Below are positions 8,501-15,871 of a stretch of 22,371 nt of DNA, piece by piece. The first letter of the stretch is position 1. Every line of letters starts with the position of its first letter. A program made the translations under genes and the position numbers. The DNA lies in IMG/VR virus record IMGVR_UViG_3300011116_001045, positions 1 through 22,371 of that record, one strand, 5' to 3'. The DNA comes from a virus. A model generated the notes under the pieces. That model was not told the origin of the DNA. It saw only the letters and a program-made list of their open reading frames with translations, and made no database searches.

Positions 8501-10583
8501 ATACGGATGATGTATTTGCGTAACTAGCAGATACGGAAAAACTAGACGATGTAACCGTTCCAAACACATTTGAAGCCGCTACATAACTCGATGTAAGAGA
8601 TGTTCCAGAATTTACAGAATAACTGCTTGAAACTGAACTTGTGGACCAACTGGATGTTATGAAATACGTGCTTCCGGTTAAAATATTTGGAGCGTTTAAC
8701 GCATAACTGGCTGTTGTCGCATTAGACGATGTTCCGAGTAAACTTCCTGTAATACTGCCCAATGATGCGTCGAAACTTCCTGTAAATCTATAACTTCCAC
8801 TGAATGACTTGCTGTTTATCCATGTAGATCCGCTATAAACGAGAAGATCGCCGTTTGATAAGTTTGAAGAACTTACGTTCGACAAAGATTCCAACGTAGT
8901 TGCGGGGTTTGATCCACCCGTAGCTCCAACGCCGGACACCTGTCTAAACAATCCAGACTGAACAATCAAAGCATCAGCGCCCGATAATGAAGTAACAGTA
9001 CCTCCTTTTACAATAACATAACCCAAATATATGTTATTCAACGCCGTGTCAGGAGATTCCGAAAATGCTTCTATATCAACTAAAGATTGCGCCTCTGATA
9101 TGCTTTTATATGTGTCATTTCCGTAATAGACATTAAAGAATCCGTTTGTGTTAGGTGCCCAAAACACCCGCTGTATGCTATATCTTCCACTTGCAACGGT
9201 TGCCAATTGACCGGTCGATGTATTTACATATTTAGTATTATCCAATACAGTGTAACCCGCATTAAGAGGCCCAGAGTCTATCACAAAGGAAGAACCGGAC
9301 TGATAATATCGGTTTATTCTACAATTGTTTACACCGGAATCCACAACAGTAGAAGGATGATCAGGATCATTGATATAGTTAGCCCCAACCAAAAACGACG
9401 TTCCCGAAGACTTCCGTATTCCAAGAGTGCTTCCGCTCGTCTGCAATACGTTTCCGCTCAATTTCATAGGCCCGAACGCTCTTACGAAATCGTTCATTTG
9501 AACCGTAACACCATATGAAATCTGTTGATTATTGAATACGTTAGTAGAAACGCTTGCACTTAGATGGAAAATTTCTCCTAAATGGATCGAAGATTCCCAC
9601 TGTGCTGGCGAAGAAGAACCCCACGCAGAAGACTGCTGGATCAGTTCTCCCGACGAACTTATTCCCACGTATGTAACATATGCGCTTCCACTGTAAACAA
9701 GTGGTTGGTTCAAAAACGCTGACCAATTTAGATATCGTATCGTAGGGTATGGAGCACTAGACGTTAAAGCATTTAGACTCACTATTATTCCGGATCCGCT
9801 TGTGACACTGAATGTGTTTGTTCCGGGCGTCGATGAAATTACCCCACCGTGAAGAATTCCTGTGTAAAGATCTGACTCTAACCACCGAAGTCTTGTAGTG
9901 TTATTAAATCCGTTTCCATTTTGACTAAAATATAAGTCATTTGTGCTTCCGCTCACATAGATGTAAGACGAGGATATTGATGGATTTATATTAGTAGTTA
10001 CCGGTAAAAAGTTTACATATCCGTCGTGTTGAAAATCACCATATACTTTAATAGATGGAGAAGATGTTCCTCGGGATCCACTTACAACCAAATTTCCACT
10101 GACGGTAGAATCTCCTATCAAATTGTTACTTCCAGACGAAAACAGTGAACCCGTGACCGTTTGAGAACCTATGAAATTGTTACTGCCAGTTGTAGCAAAA
10201 AATCTGCTGGAAGTTCCGTTGAAAAGCAGGCTGTTTGAACTAAAGCTGGAAGATACTGAATAACTACTTGAAATCGATGCGGTTGCCCAACTGCTTGTTA
10301 TATTGTATGTGCTTCCTGTTGCAATATTTGGAGCATTTAGAGAATAACTAGCTGTCAAAGAATAACTCGCGGAGACGTTTGGTGAACCAGGAGCATAACT
10401 CGCAGAAAATGCGTTTTGGGAATAAGACGCGCTTAAAACCGTCATCGAACTGGTAGAACTTATAGACAATTTTGTATCCGCATAAGTTTTTACCGCTAAC
10501 TGTGAAGGTACAACGTTATGACTTGCCGTTACAAACGTTGTATCCCTATCAATGGGTATTCCACGAGTAGTTCCTTGTGACAT
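5511..10583 (-). CDS. Giant Ser/Thr-rich repeat tail fibre / adhesin-like protein (1690 aa)
   Basis: Predicted virion fibre. The N-terminus 'RGIPIDRDTTFVTASHNVVP' then 'SQLAVKTYAD' (7-37) is a classic phage fibre opening. Residues about 45-120 are 'SASYxxN' repeats; about 125-600 form a non-repetitive beta-rich region. Then come further Ser-rich repeats, including five copies of a module built on '[NFY]ITSSW', and a domain with 'GIGNYDVILARDNANILALR' and 'FNVYGTYTNTSNF' typical of phage fibre distal regions. Exact tandem duplications occur at about 1010-1065 and 1090-1141. The C-terminus has 'STQKLGFWNATPIIQPS' and ends 'QVVKALRNLGILS', the usual tail-fibre tip motif. The ATG at 10583 has an AGAAAGGA Shine-Dalgarno about 8 nt upstream. 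It probably acts in host surface contact. The repeat style is shared with the 1017-aa protein two genes upstream, implying a common origin. Confidence 0.88.
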   Translation of the reverse strand: MSQGTTRGIPIDRDTTFVTASHNVVPSQLAVKTYADTKLSISSTSSMTVLSASYSQNAFSASYAPGSPNVSASYSLTASYSLNAPNIATGSTYNITSSWATASISSSYSVSSSFSSNSLLFNGTSSRFFATTGSNNFIGSQTVTGSLFSSGSNNLIGDSTVSGNLVVSGSRGTSSPSIKVYGDFQHDGYVNFLPVTTNINPSISSSYIYVSGSTNDLYFSQNGNGFNNTTRLRWLESDLYTGILHGGVISSTPGTNTFSVTSGSGIIVSLNALTSSAPYPTIRYLNWSAFLNQPLVYSGSAYVTYVGISSSGELIQQSSAWGSSSPAQWESSIHLGEIFHLSASVSTNVFNNQQISYGVTVQMNDFVRAFGPMKLSGNVLQTSGSTLGIRKSSGTSFLVGANYINDPDHPSTVVDSGVNNCRINRYYQSGSSFVIDSGPLNAGYTVLDNTKYVNTSTGQLATVASGRYSIQRVFWAPNTNGFFNVYYGNDTYKSISEAQSLVDIEAFSESPDTALNNIYLGYVIVKGGTVTSLSGADALIVQSGLFRQVSGVGATGGSNPATTLESLSNVSSSNLSNGDLLVYSGSTWINSKSFSGSYRFTGSFDASLGSITGSLLGTSSNATTASYALNAPNILTGSTYFITSSWSTSSVSSSYSVNSGTSLTSSYVAASNVFGTVTSSSFSVSASYANTSSVSLTSSVATSASFAVSASAYLPLVGGTLTDQLTISNNGLVLSYDAGTRLISFPSSTGFRTNGGVLYCDSVFGIGNYDVILARDNANILALRNTGSGQTFNVYGTYTNTSNFVRAALSASSTSITLASESSGSGASNVNISIKPAGSGVVDVIGNQKITGSLSTSLGVNSAGGFTGSLVGTASVSTSSSFSSNTTTALTSSYITSSNVFGMVSSASYALNAPNISTGSSYNITSSWASNVVSSSYSLNSGTSNTSSYVTSSNVFGIVTSSSFSISGSYVFSSSRSISASYAFSSSRAISSSWAANAPIIGSGSRFYITSSWATSSINSVSSSWADYAMSASYAPGSPSVSSSYSVSGSWADYAMSASYAPGSPSVSASYAETSSYTDSAAYAESSSYAASASYAVSASSADSSSAAWSSSYAVSASSADSSSAAWSSSYAVSASSTDSSSFSISSSYAYSTDVSNTSSYITSSNISGVVISASWAKNAPNISTGSKYNITSSWATSSVSSSFISCSGQSFSNIFRGNSFGVGTSQGLSPFHYSGSSQSGFRLSRTSSVIGDYEMYINSSGQLFFYDYLSNSNRFGINTSGLFTVGSQFMSSPMTSQCGIINTTSSNSALLLKAAPTQSQYMLAFSDASGNQMGARFKKNGVLDIGTDVSDTVNPLNGNGTASIDAPSLNWGIRTGTSKDINFDVYNSGLSASALNIMQSGQIGVNGPASSSQFYVNCYTGSRINSIFKGASGQSVSLAEYQNSNGFVLNKIGSDGSSTYYSGSFITITQRTSDINNSCIVFNESTSAKNTYAQWADATTFEFYNGDSAVTLRLRAANMSAVNIYPSGVSWTVKGAASQAGDMQRWVDSSGNTLSYIDSTGRFFSTDGTSSSPSIGFKSGSANNGFYLSGVNAISIATSGSKRFTVDNSLTLSDGFNLVTNTSNGSKICTDSTQKLGFWNATPIIQPSSSIAASTFSANTSLISNDSATWDGYTIGQVVKALRNLGILS
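7161..7314 (-). repeat. 54-bp in-frame tandem repeat, about 2.8 copies
   Basis: Copies begin at 7161, 7215 and 7269, exactly 54 bp apart, and differ at only a few positions. Each encodes an 18-residue unit of the type 'SSADSSSAAWSSSYAVSA' in the giant fibre (about residues 1090-1141). The near identity, including third positions, points to recent duplication, and a multiple of three means copy-number change would keep the frame. Confidence 0.9.
7381..7527 (-). repeat. 78-bp in-frame direct repeat, about 1.9 copies
   Basis: The segment starting at 7381 recurs at 7459 with very few differences, the match fading after about 7527. Each copy encodes a 26-residue unit containing 'SWADYAMSASYAPGSPSVS'. 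It lies beside the 54-bp array, so this part of the fibre shaft appears to be actively lengthening or shortening. Confidence 0.9.
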
Positions 10584-10617
10584 TATTGATCCTTTCTAGT
10601 ATTCAATGTGGCATTTA

Positions 10618-10947
10618 TTATGTGTTCTCCTGACCAAATAAATTAAAAGATAGTGTAGCGTCTGTGGCATACACCGTAACAACGTCTGTTGCTGATAATG
10701 TCATCCCTATGGTGGCCGTGAATGTATCTCCGGAAGCAACTATAACGTCATAATAAATATAATGTTTGTCGTCTATCGTGGCCCCGGCCGGCCGGACGGC
10801 TACTCTAAAATACGTTTCCGCTGCACCTCTATTACACACCACTATAGAGGACACAACTGTATCTGTTCCGGAAGGAACGGTATACAATGTAGTATTTGTT
10901 GTAGCGGCCGGTGATACTTGACCAAGCACTTTTCTTATAGTCGCCAT
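10618..10947 (-). CDS. Small beta-rich virion-associated protein (109 aa)
   Basis: A 109-aa protein starting 'MATIRKVLGQVSPAATTNTT' with 'LYTVPSGTDTVVSSIVVCNR' and ending in 'ATLSFNLFGQE'. I recognise this as a common but uncharacterised small phage protein with a beta-sandwich pattern, usually found among tail-fibre genes. Alternating strands, one Cys, and no signal peptide or membrane segment. It lies between the two giant fibre genes: its start is 7 bp after the stop of the 1017-aa fibre gene, whose last codons supply a GGGAGGA Shine-Dalgarno, so translation is likely coupled. A role as fibre cap, adaptor or decoration protein is plausible but inferred. Confidence 0.8.
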   Translation of the reverse strand: MATIRKVLGQVSPAATTNTTLYTVPSGTDTVVSSIVVCNRGAAETYFRVAVRPAGATIDDKHYIYYDVIVASGDTFTATIGMTLSATDVVTVYATDATLSFNLFGQENT

Positions 10948-10954
10948 AGTTTTA

Positions 10955-13900
10955 TTATCCTCCCATCAGAAGGAAATTTTGATTAAAATTAACTTCTAAT
11001 ACATATGAAGCCGTTACTGAATATGAACTACTAATTGTCGATATAGATCTCGATGACGATATTGAATACGAAGAACTTGTGGAATAATCGGAGAAACTAG
11101 CCGACGGAGCAGTTGACGAAAAACTGCTTGAAATAGAAGAAGTCGACCAGCTACTTGTTATAAAGTATCTACTGCCGCTTCCAAGGGTTGTTCCCCCCGA
11201 TGAATTCAAAGCATAACTGGACGTTATTGAATAACTCGATGAAATAATGACGCCAAATATATTTGAGGCAGTGACGTAACTGGCTGTATTTGAAGTCGAA
11301 GAAAAACTTGACGATATGGACGATGTAGCCCAACTGCTTGTTATATTGTATGAGCTTCCGGTTCCAAGGGTTGTTCCACCTGCGGAAGAGTTCATCGAAT
11401 AACTCGCGGTCACAGAATACAGAGCCGCGCTGGAACTTACTCCAACGCTCGATGTAAACGAATAACTGGAAGATACGCTGGTTAAAGAGTAACTTGACGA
11501 CAACGTTGGTGATCCTGGAGCATAACTCGCTGACAAAGCTTGAGCAGCGGAAAGTGCGTAACTGGCCGTCTCCGTTGGAGCTCCCGGAGCATAACTTGCA
11601 GAAAATGCTCGTAGAGAATAGCTCGAAGATAGAACAACTCCGTAAACACTTGAAGCAGTGACATAACTTGAGGTATTCGATGTAACTGAATAACTGCTCG
11701 AAACTGATGCGGTCGCCCAGCTGCTTGTTATATTGTATGAGCTTCCGGTTCCAAGGGTTGTTCCCACTCCGCCCCCGGGAGAAACCAAAGCATAACTCGC
11801 GGTCACAGCAAATAATGTTGCACTAGAACTTATAGCGACGCTAGATGTTATAGAATAACTAGCGGACGTGATTAATCCCACTACGTTAGAAGCAGTTACA
11901 AAACTTGCTGTATTTGATAGTGAAGAAACGTTCGATGAAATAGAATTAACAGACCAGCTGCTCGTTATATTGTAACTACTTCCGCTGCCCAACGTTGTTC
12001 CTCCAGTTGAAGAATTGAGAACATAACTGGCTGTCAAAGCGAACAATGAATTGCTTGAACTTATTCCTACACTCGACGAAACAGAATTATTTGACCAGCT
12101 GCTCGTTATATTATGAGAACTTCCCGTCGAAAAATTCGGGGCATTTAAAGAATAACTTGCAGACAAAACCGTTCCGTATATATTGGATGAAGTTACATAA
12201 CTGGCTGACAAAGACGTCCCAGCAGCTGTGGAGTAACTGCTAGATACGGCGGTATTGGATATTGAAGAGAAACTGCTTGATATCGATGTGGACGATACAA
12301 GAGAGTAACTTGAAGTTATAGCGGACCGAGCGTCACTGCTTGAAATTGCGTAACTTGATGTATAAGAATAACTGCTAGAAACTGACGAAGTCGCCCAACT
12401 GCTTGTTATATTGTATGTGCTTCCTGTAGAAATATTGGGGGCATTCAGAGCATAACTTGCAGTAGGAATGGAACCGGTAGTTAAACTTCCTACTTTTGTT
12501 ATATTTAAGCTTCCGGTCCAAGTGGACAGTGCTAAATTTTCTACGTTTGTTATTGAAAGGTTAGTTCTTACCGATGATGTGCTGGAAAAGGAAAGATTTC
12601 CTGTGTTATCTATTGCCATCAATCCCACACCATTGCCTGCCAAAGAATTCATCCGCAAATTCTTCCAGTCAAATTTTGTGCTTCCGAGATATCTTAGTGT
12701 ACAATTAGATGTATCCCATAAAATCGCGTGGCTTCCAAACTCATCTTCTAAAAGACGTGAAGATAAATCCAAAGAAGCCGTGCCATTGGAATCTATAAGA
12801 GTGCTTATCCATTTTGGCACCGAAGAAGAAATCTGTAGTACCTGTCCCCTTGAACCTGATGCAAGTCTCGCTGCCGTCGATCCGCTCCTGTAGATCATAT
12901 CTCCCGTGGTAGTCATTGGAGACAACGCATCAAACGCAGAAGCAGCGGTCGTATTTCCGGTACCTCCTGAGGATATAGGAACGGTAGCCACAGAGTTAGC
13001 AAAACTTGAAGTCAGCGAATAGCTTGCAGAAGATTGAACCGATACATAGCTTGCTGTCAAAGAATTCGATGACCAGCTGCTTGTTATGTTGTATGAACTT
13101 CCAGTGGAGATGTTTGGTGCGTTTAGAGCATAACTAGCAGACGTGACCACTCCGATAACATTTGATGCAATCACATAACTTGAGGTATTCGATGTAACTG
13201 AATAACTGCTCGAAACTGATGCGGTCGCCCAGCTGCTTGTTATATTGTATTTGCTTCCTGTCGAAAGGTTAGGAGAATTCAGTGAATAACTCGATGTGAT
13301 CGAATAGCTTGCCGATGATTGGACTGAAATATAACTGGCCGTAGATGAAAACGTCGACCAACTACTTGTTATGTTGTATGAACTTCCTGTAGAAATATTT
13401 GGTGCATTTAGAGCATAACTGGAACTCAATACTACGCCAACGATTCCACTTGAAGATACAAAGTTAGATATTCCCGCAGTTGTAGAATAACTGCTTGACA
13501 CCGACGAAGTAGCCCAACTGCTTGTTATGTTGTATGAACTTCCAGTGGAGATGTTTGGTGCGTTTAGAGAATAACTCGACGTGATGGAATAACTGGCCGT
13601 GGGCTGTATTCCAATGTAACTCGCTGTCGATGCATTTGTAGACCAACTACTTGTTATGTTGTATGAACTTCCTGTGGTGAGCGTAAATCCATTTAGTACA
13701 ATACTAGCAGTTTCGGCGTAACTTGAGCTAGCAGGAGATCCTAAAACAAAACTGGATGTTAAAGCATAACTAGAACTTTTTGCTGTAGCGGAATAGCTCG
13801 AAGATACCGATAAACTTGAGGTGGCAACCCAACTCGCGGATTCAACTGTAAACAAAGAACCCAGTTGAGTATTTGTTATAGTGTTAAGTGAACCGGTTAC

Positions 13901-14008
13901 GTCGAAATAGACCACCGAACTCTGAGTATTTCTTAGTATAAATTCCTCAAAATCAGCGCTGCCAGACCGTTTTCTGGTCATTAAAATATCTAAGTCGGAA
14001 ATCGCCAT
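10955..14008 (-). CDS. Second Ser/Thr-rich repeat fibre protein (1017 aa)
   Basis: A predicted fibre-like virion protein. The N-terminal ~60 residues ('MAISDLDILMTRKRSGSADF' onwards) are non-repetitive and probably the virion attachment part. Most of the rest consists of repeats of the kind 'SYALNAPNISTGSSYNITSS' plus 'WATSSVSSSYS'; the '[NF]ITSSW' core occurs eleven times. A non-repetitive insert in the middle carries the phage-fibre motif 'PISSGGTGNTTAASAF' with 'TTTGDMIYRSGS' and 'GQVLQISSSVPKWIS'. Later repeats replace 'NAPNISTGS' with 'GGTTLGTGS', showing two repeat subtypes. The short C-terminus ends 'LLMGG'. The ATG at 14008 has AAGG 7 nt upstream. It is shorter than the 1690-aa fibre and lacks that protein's 'QKLGF..ATP' tip, so the two may form different segments of one fibre or two fibres. 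Confidence 0.85.
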   Translation of the reverse strand: MAISDLDILMTRKRSGSADFEEFILRNTQSSVVYFDVTGSLNTITNTQLGSLFTVESASWVATSSLSVSSSYSATAKSSSYALTSSFVLGSPASSSYAETASIVLNGFTLTTGSSYNITSSWSTNASTASYIGIQPTASYSITSSYSLNAPNISTGSSYNITSSWATSSVSSSYSTTAGISNFVSSSGIVGVVLSSSYALNAPNISTGSSYNITSSWSTFSSTASYISVQSSASYSITSSYSLNSPNLSTGSKYNITSSWATASVSSSYSVTSNTSSYVIASNVIGVVTSASYALNAPNISTGSSYNITSSWSSNSLTASYVSVQSSASYSLTSSFANSVATVPISSGGTGNTTAASAFDALSPMTTTGDMIYRSGSTAARLASGSRGQVLQISSSVPKWISTLIDSNGTASLDLSSRLLEDEFGSHAILWDTSNCTLRYLGSTKFDWKNLRMNSLAGNGVGLMAIDNTGNLSFSSTSSVRTNLSITNVENLALSTWTGSLNITKVGSLTTGSIPTASYALNAPNISTGSTYNITSSWATSSVSSSYSYTSSYAISSSDARSAITSSYSLVSSTSISSSFSSISNTAVSSSYSTAAGTSLSASYVTSSNIYGTVLSASYSLNAPNFSTGSSHNITSSWSNNSVSSSVGISSSNSLFALTASYVLNSSTGGTTLGSGSSYNITSSWSVNSISSNVSSLSNTASFVTASNVVGLITSASYSITSSVAISSSATLFAVTASYALVSPGGGVGTTLGTGSSYNITSSWATASVSSSYSVTSNTSSYVTASSVYGVVLSSSYSLRAFSASYAPGAPTETASYALSAAQALSASYAPGSPTLSSSYSLTSVSSSYSFTSSVGVSSSAALYSVTASYSMNSSAGGTTLGTGSSYNITSSWATSSISSSFSSTSNTASYVTASNIFGVIISSSYSITSSYALNSSGGTTLGSGSRYFITSSWSTSSISSSFSSTAPSASFSDYSTSSSYSISSSRSISTISSSYSVTASYVLEVNFNQNFLLMGG

Positions 14009-14015
14009 AATACCT

Positions 14016-14025
14016 TATAAATATT
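14016..14025 (-). promoter_or_regulatory. TATTTATA-type element at the 1017-aa fibre start
   Basis: The plus strand reads TATAAATATT, ending 7 bp before the fibre ATG and touching its AAGG Shine-Dalgarno. A second copy is at 14044-14053. It is so close to the start that it could be an AU-rich leader element rather than a promoter box. Confidence 0.3.
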
Positions 14026-14043
14026 AAACCCCACCTACAATAC

Positions 14044-14053
14044 GATAAATATT
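14044..14053 (-). promoter_or_regulatory. TATTTAT-type element upstream of the 1017-aa fibre
   Basis: The plus strand reads GATAAATATT, 35 bp before the fibre start and just past the stop of the 51-aa gene. At this distance it could serve as a promoter -10 region for the fibre operon, though in the gene orientation the match is TATTTAT, not TATAAATA. Confidence 0.3.
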
Positions 14054-14058
14054 TGGGG

Positions 14059-14214
14059 TCAAGGTATCCAAACCGCCATGGGTTCACGTTTCCAGGAACC
14101 GTTTGAGTAGATGTATACAAAATTGTCATCTTTAGCCATCCACCCCTCCCCTCCCGGAGAGGATGAAGAGGATGGGACTTGATGCCAGATATCTTCGGTC
14201 GAATGTATATTCAT
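14059..14214 (-). CDS. 51-aa stand-alone virion beta-module, paralogue of the gp15-like C-terminus
   Basis: The ATG at 14214 ('MNIHSTEDIW') opens a 51-aa frame that ends 'MAVWIP'. A longer frame from 14319 would run inside the upstream gene out of frame and is not preferred. The protein lines up with the last ~45 residues of the upstream gp15-like protein: 'IWHQVPSSSSSPGGEGWMAK' versus 'LWHDAPVSPNSYGQEGWMAL', then 'YIYSNGSWKREPMAVW' versus 'YVYIGGMWRRHSLSSW'. This pattern (Pro/Ser loop, 'GxxGxMAxD', 'VYIxxxxWxRxxxxxW') is a small module I recall from many phage tail and fibre proteins. The start is 4 bp after the upstream stop codon, so it is likely translated by reinitiation. The stop is TGA. 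Exact role unknown; a virion surface or tail attachment is inferred. Confidence 0.75.
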   Translation of the reverse strand: MNIHSTEDIWHQVPSSSSSPGGEGWMAKDDNFVYIYSNGSWKREPMAVWIP

Positions 14215-14218
14215 TTTA

Positions 14219-15382
14219 TTAAAATGTAGACCACGAAGAAAGAGAGTGTCTCCTCCACATTCCTCCGATATAGACATAGTGATAGTTTGAATCCAGTGCC
14301 ATCCATCCCTCCTGACCATAAGAATTTGGGCTTACAGGAGCATCGTGCCAAAGTTGAACCCCCGGTTGTTCATTGGATGTTTGGGTCACAAGGTTCTCAT
14401 AAAAACCTCTAATTTGATTGAGTTGTTCAGAAGAAACATCGGACGTCTCTCCGGACATATTTATCTTCGGCTTAACAAAATCTTCTCCATCCGGAACCAT
14501 AGGATTTTCGTGGGTGTAGTCAATGGGTTTCTTATACGAAGTGTTCTTGAGATTACTGTTTATCTCAGCCATCTGACGCCCGGAAACAATTTCTGTTCCG
14601 ACCTTTATTGCCCTCGGAGTTAAACTTCGTTTTACGGTCTGTTGCCTTTCCTCAAAAGACTCCTCCAGAAGATATGCCTTAACTTTCAAACTAAATGTGG
14701 CTTTGACGAGACGGTCGTCGTCAGATTGACTCTCCGACGTGAACGAGAATGTATCAGCGTAAACTCTGAATTTAAACCTCTTTGGATCCCCCCAATATTC
14801 TTCGCACGCAAAGTTTATCTTTTGAACTATTGTATTTATTTGTTCTACATACTCACACCAACAGATAAATTCGTATGTTACGTCGATATGATCCGGTAAC
14901 GCTACGCTCAAAACTTGGTTTACAGGAGCGACATAATTATTCAATATAGAAAACCTATCATACTTGTTCTTTGCGTCAAATTTTCTTAAAACCGGATAAG
15001 TTAAGTGTCGGTTAAGAGTCATTAAATTCGGGTCTTTAACAAAAGATGTTCTGGAAAAAACTATCAATGGAAGTTGAAGTTTTCCTTGTTGGTCACGGAG
15101 AACTCCGTCTTGTTGAATGGCCTTCCATTTCTCCTGAGAAGCATATTGAACAGGAACCTTTATACTGGAACCGTTATCCAATACGTGTATATTAATCTCA
15201 TCCGTTATATGTTTCAATACCGCCGTATCTATATCCAACAACTTTACCGTGAAGTTTTTAGAGGAGTCTTGGTCACGGCGGATGTTCAACGCACGATTCT
15301 CGGAAACCTTTGCGCCCGCCATCGCAGACGTAGATTGTATATTATTTGGTGCTGGGTTGTTAGTATTTCCTTGCCACGCCAT
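14219..15382 (-). CDS. gp15-like tail completion / sheath stabiliser protein with added C-terminal module
   Basis: A 387-aa protein. In T4, gp15 caps the tail tube and sheath and joins the tail to the neck. Features that recall gp15: 'IKVPVQYASQEKWKAIQQDG' (T4 has a similar 'IRVPITYASKEHF' stretch), 'LQLPLIVFSRTSFVKDPN', then 'HIDVTYEFICWCEYVEQINT' and a region ending 'VKATFSLKVKAYLLEE' where T4 has a comparable closing strand. Length exceeds T4 gp15 (272 aa) because of a linker (about 275-340) and a ~45-residue C-terminal module also present as the separate 51-aa gene downstream. Gene order (gp13-like, gp14-like, gp15-like) supports the call. The ATG at 15382 has no strong Shine-Dalgarno. 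Remote similarity only, so assignment is moderate. Confidence 0.65.
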   Translation of the reverse strand: MAWQGNTNNPAPNNIQSTSAMAGAKVSENRALNIRRDQDSSKNFTVKLLDIDTAVLKHITDEINIHVLDNGSSIKVPVQYASQEKWKAIQQDGVLRDQQGKLQLPLIVFSRTSFVKDPNLMTLNRHLTYPVLRKFDAKNKYDRFSILNNYVAPVNQVLSVALPDHIDVTYEFICWCEYVEQINTIVQKINFACEEYWGDPKRFKFRVYADTFSFTSESQSDDDRLVKATFSLKVKAYLLEESFEERQQTVKRSLTPRAIKVGTEIVSGRQMAEINSNLKNTSYKKPIDYTHENPMVPDGEDFVKPKINMSGETSDVSSEQLNQIRGFYENLVTQTSNEQPGVQLWHDAPVSPNSYGQEGWMALDSNYHYVYIGGMWRRHSLSSWSTF

Positions 15383-15394
15383 AATTTTATGAAA

Positions 15395-15871
15395 TTAGTT
15401 TTGTCTATCAACAAGATTTATCTTACTCAATCTTGAATAGTGTGTGTTACAAATTATAGATAAACTCTTGTCTGGCTGTCCCGCCAAAAACTGTTCTTGA
15501 ACTACATTGTCAATTTCGTGATACCTCTCATTAAAGAAAATCAAATCACCCACTTGTGGAAAAAAGTTAACCTGTTGAAGCATCTTTTCTCTGAACATAA
15601 AAACCGGATTCTGCTTCCGGTCAGGGCCGAACTCAGCATCCTCCGTTGTTATATCACCACCGTCTCTTAAACACGTCATTTCTATTCCAGGAAAATAAAA
15701 CTTTCCGGATGATTGATCGGTTTCACCGTATATGTTAGTCACCGTCTCAAGCGGTGCTATCTTATACAACGTCACCACTACTTGAACAATATCTGAATAC
15801 AATTCAGCTTGAATAGAATTCAAAAAAAGTCTATCTCTCGATGAATAGTATCTTCCTAAGAAATCAGACAC
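15395..15871 (-). CDS. gp14-like neck protein
   Basis: A 158-aa protein with 'FFPQVGDLIFFNERYHEIDN' followed by a strand-rich tail, resembling the 'EGDLIYFP...LFEINWV' part of the T4 neck protein gp14, which helps form the head-tail connector. It is shorter than T4 gp14 (256 aa). The start must be the GTG at 15871, because the preceding in-frame codon is TAA; a strong GGAGG Shine-Dalgarno lies about 9 nt upstream inside the last codons of the endonuclease gene. The two genes overlap by 8 bp. Position between the gp13-like and gp15-like genes matches T4 order, apart from the inserted endonuclease. Confidence 0.68.
   Translation of the reverse strand: MSDFLGRYYSSRDRLFLNSIQAELYSDIVQVVVTLYKIAPLETVTNIYGETDQSSGKFYFPGIEMTCLRDGGDITTEDAEFGPDRKQNPVFMFREKMLQQVNFFPQVGDLIFFNERYHEIDNVVQEQFLAGQPDKSLSIICNTHYSRLSKINLVDRQN

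Noticed and set aside
5511-10583. Diversity-generating retroelement target in the giant fibre
   Set aside because: No reverse transcriptase and no template/variable repeat pair are visible in the window; the C-terminus is a normal fibre tip motif.
12468-12893. 141-aa plus-strand frame antisense to the 1017-aa fibre
   Set aside because: It is the complement of the well-supported fibre domain with the GGTG motif; no start signal and no recognisable fold.
5511-14008. Many N-x-[ST] sequons (NIT, NIS, NTS) suggesting glycosylated fibres
   Set aside because: They follow from Ser/Thr-rich repeats with a fixed Asn; there is no evidence for N-glycosylation in this system.
14059-14319. 86-aa version of the small module gene starting at 14319
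   Set aside because: The extra 35 residues overlap the end of the gp15-like gene in another frame and do not align with the module; the ATG at 14214, 4 bp after the stop codon, fits better.
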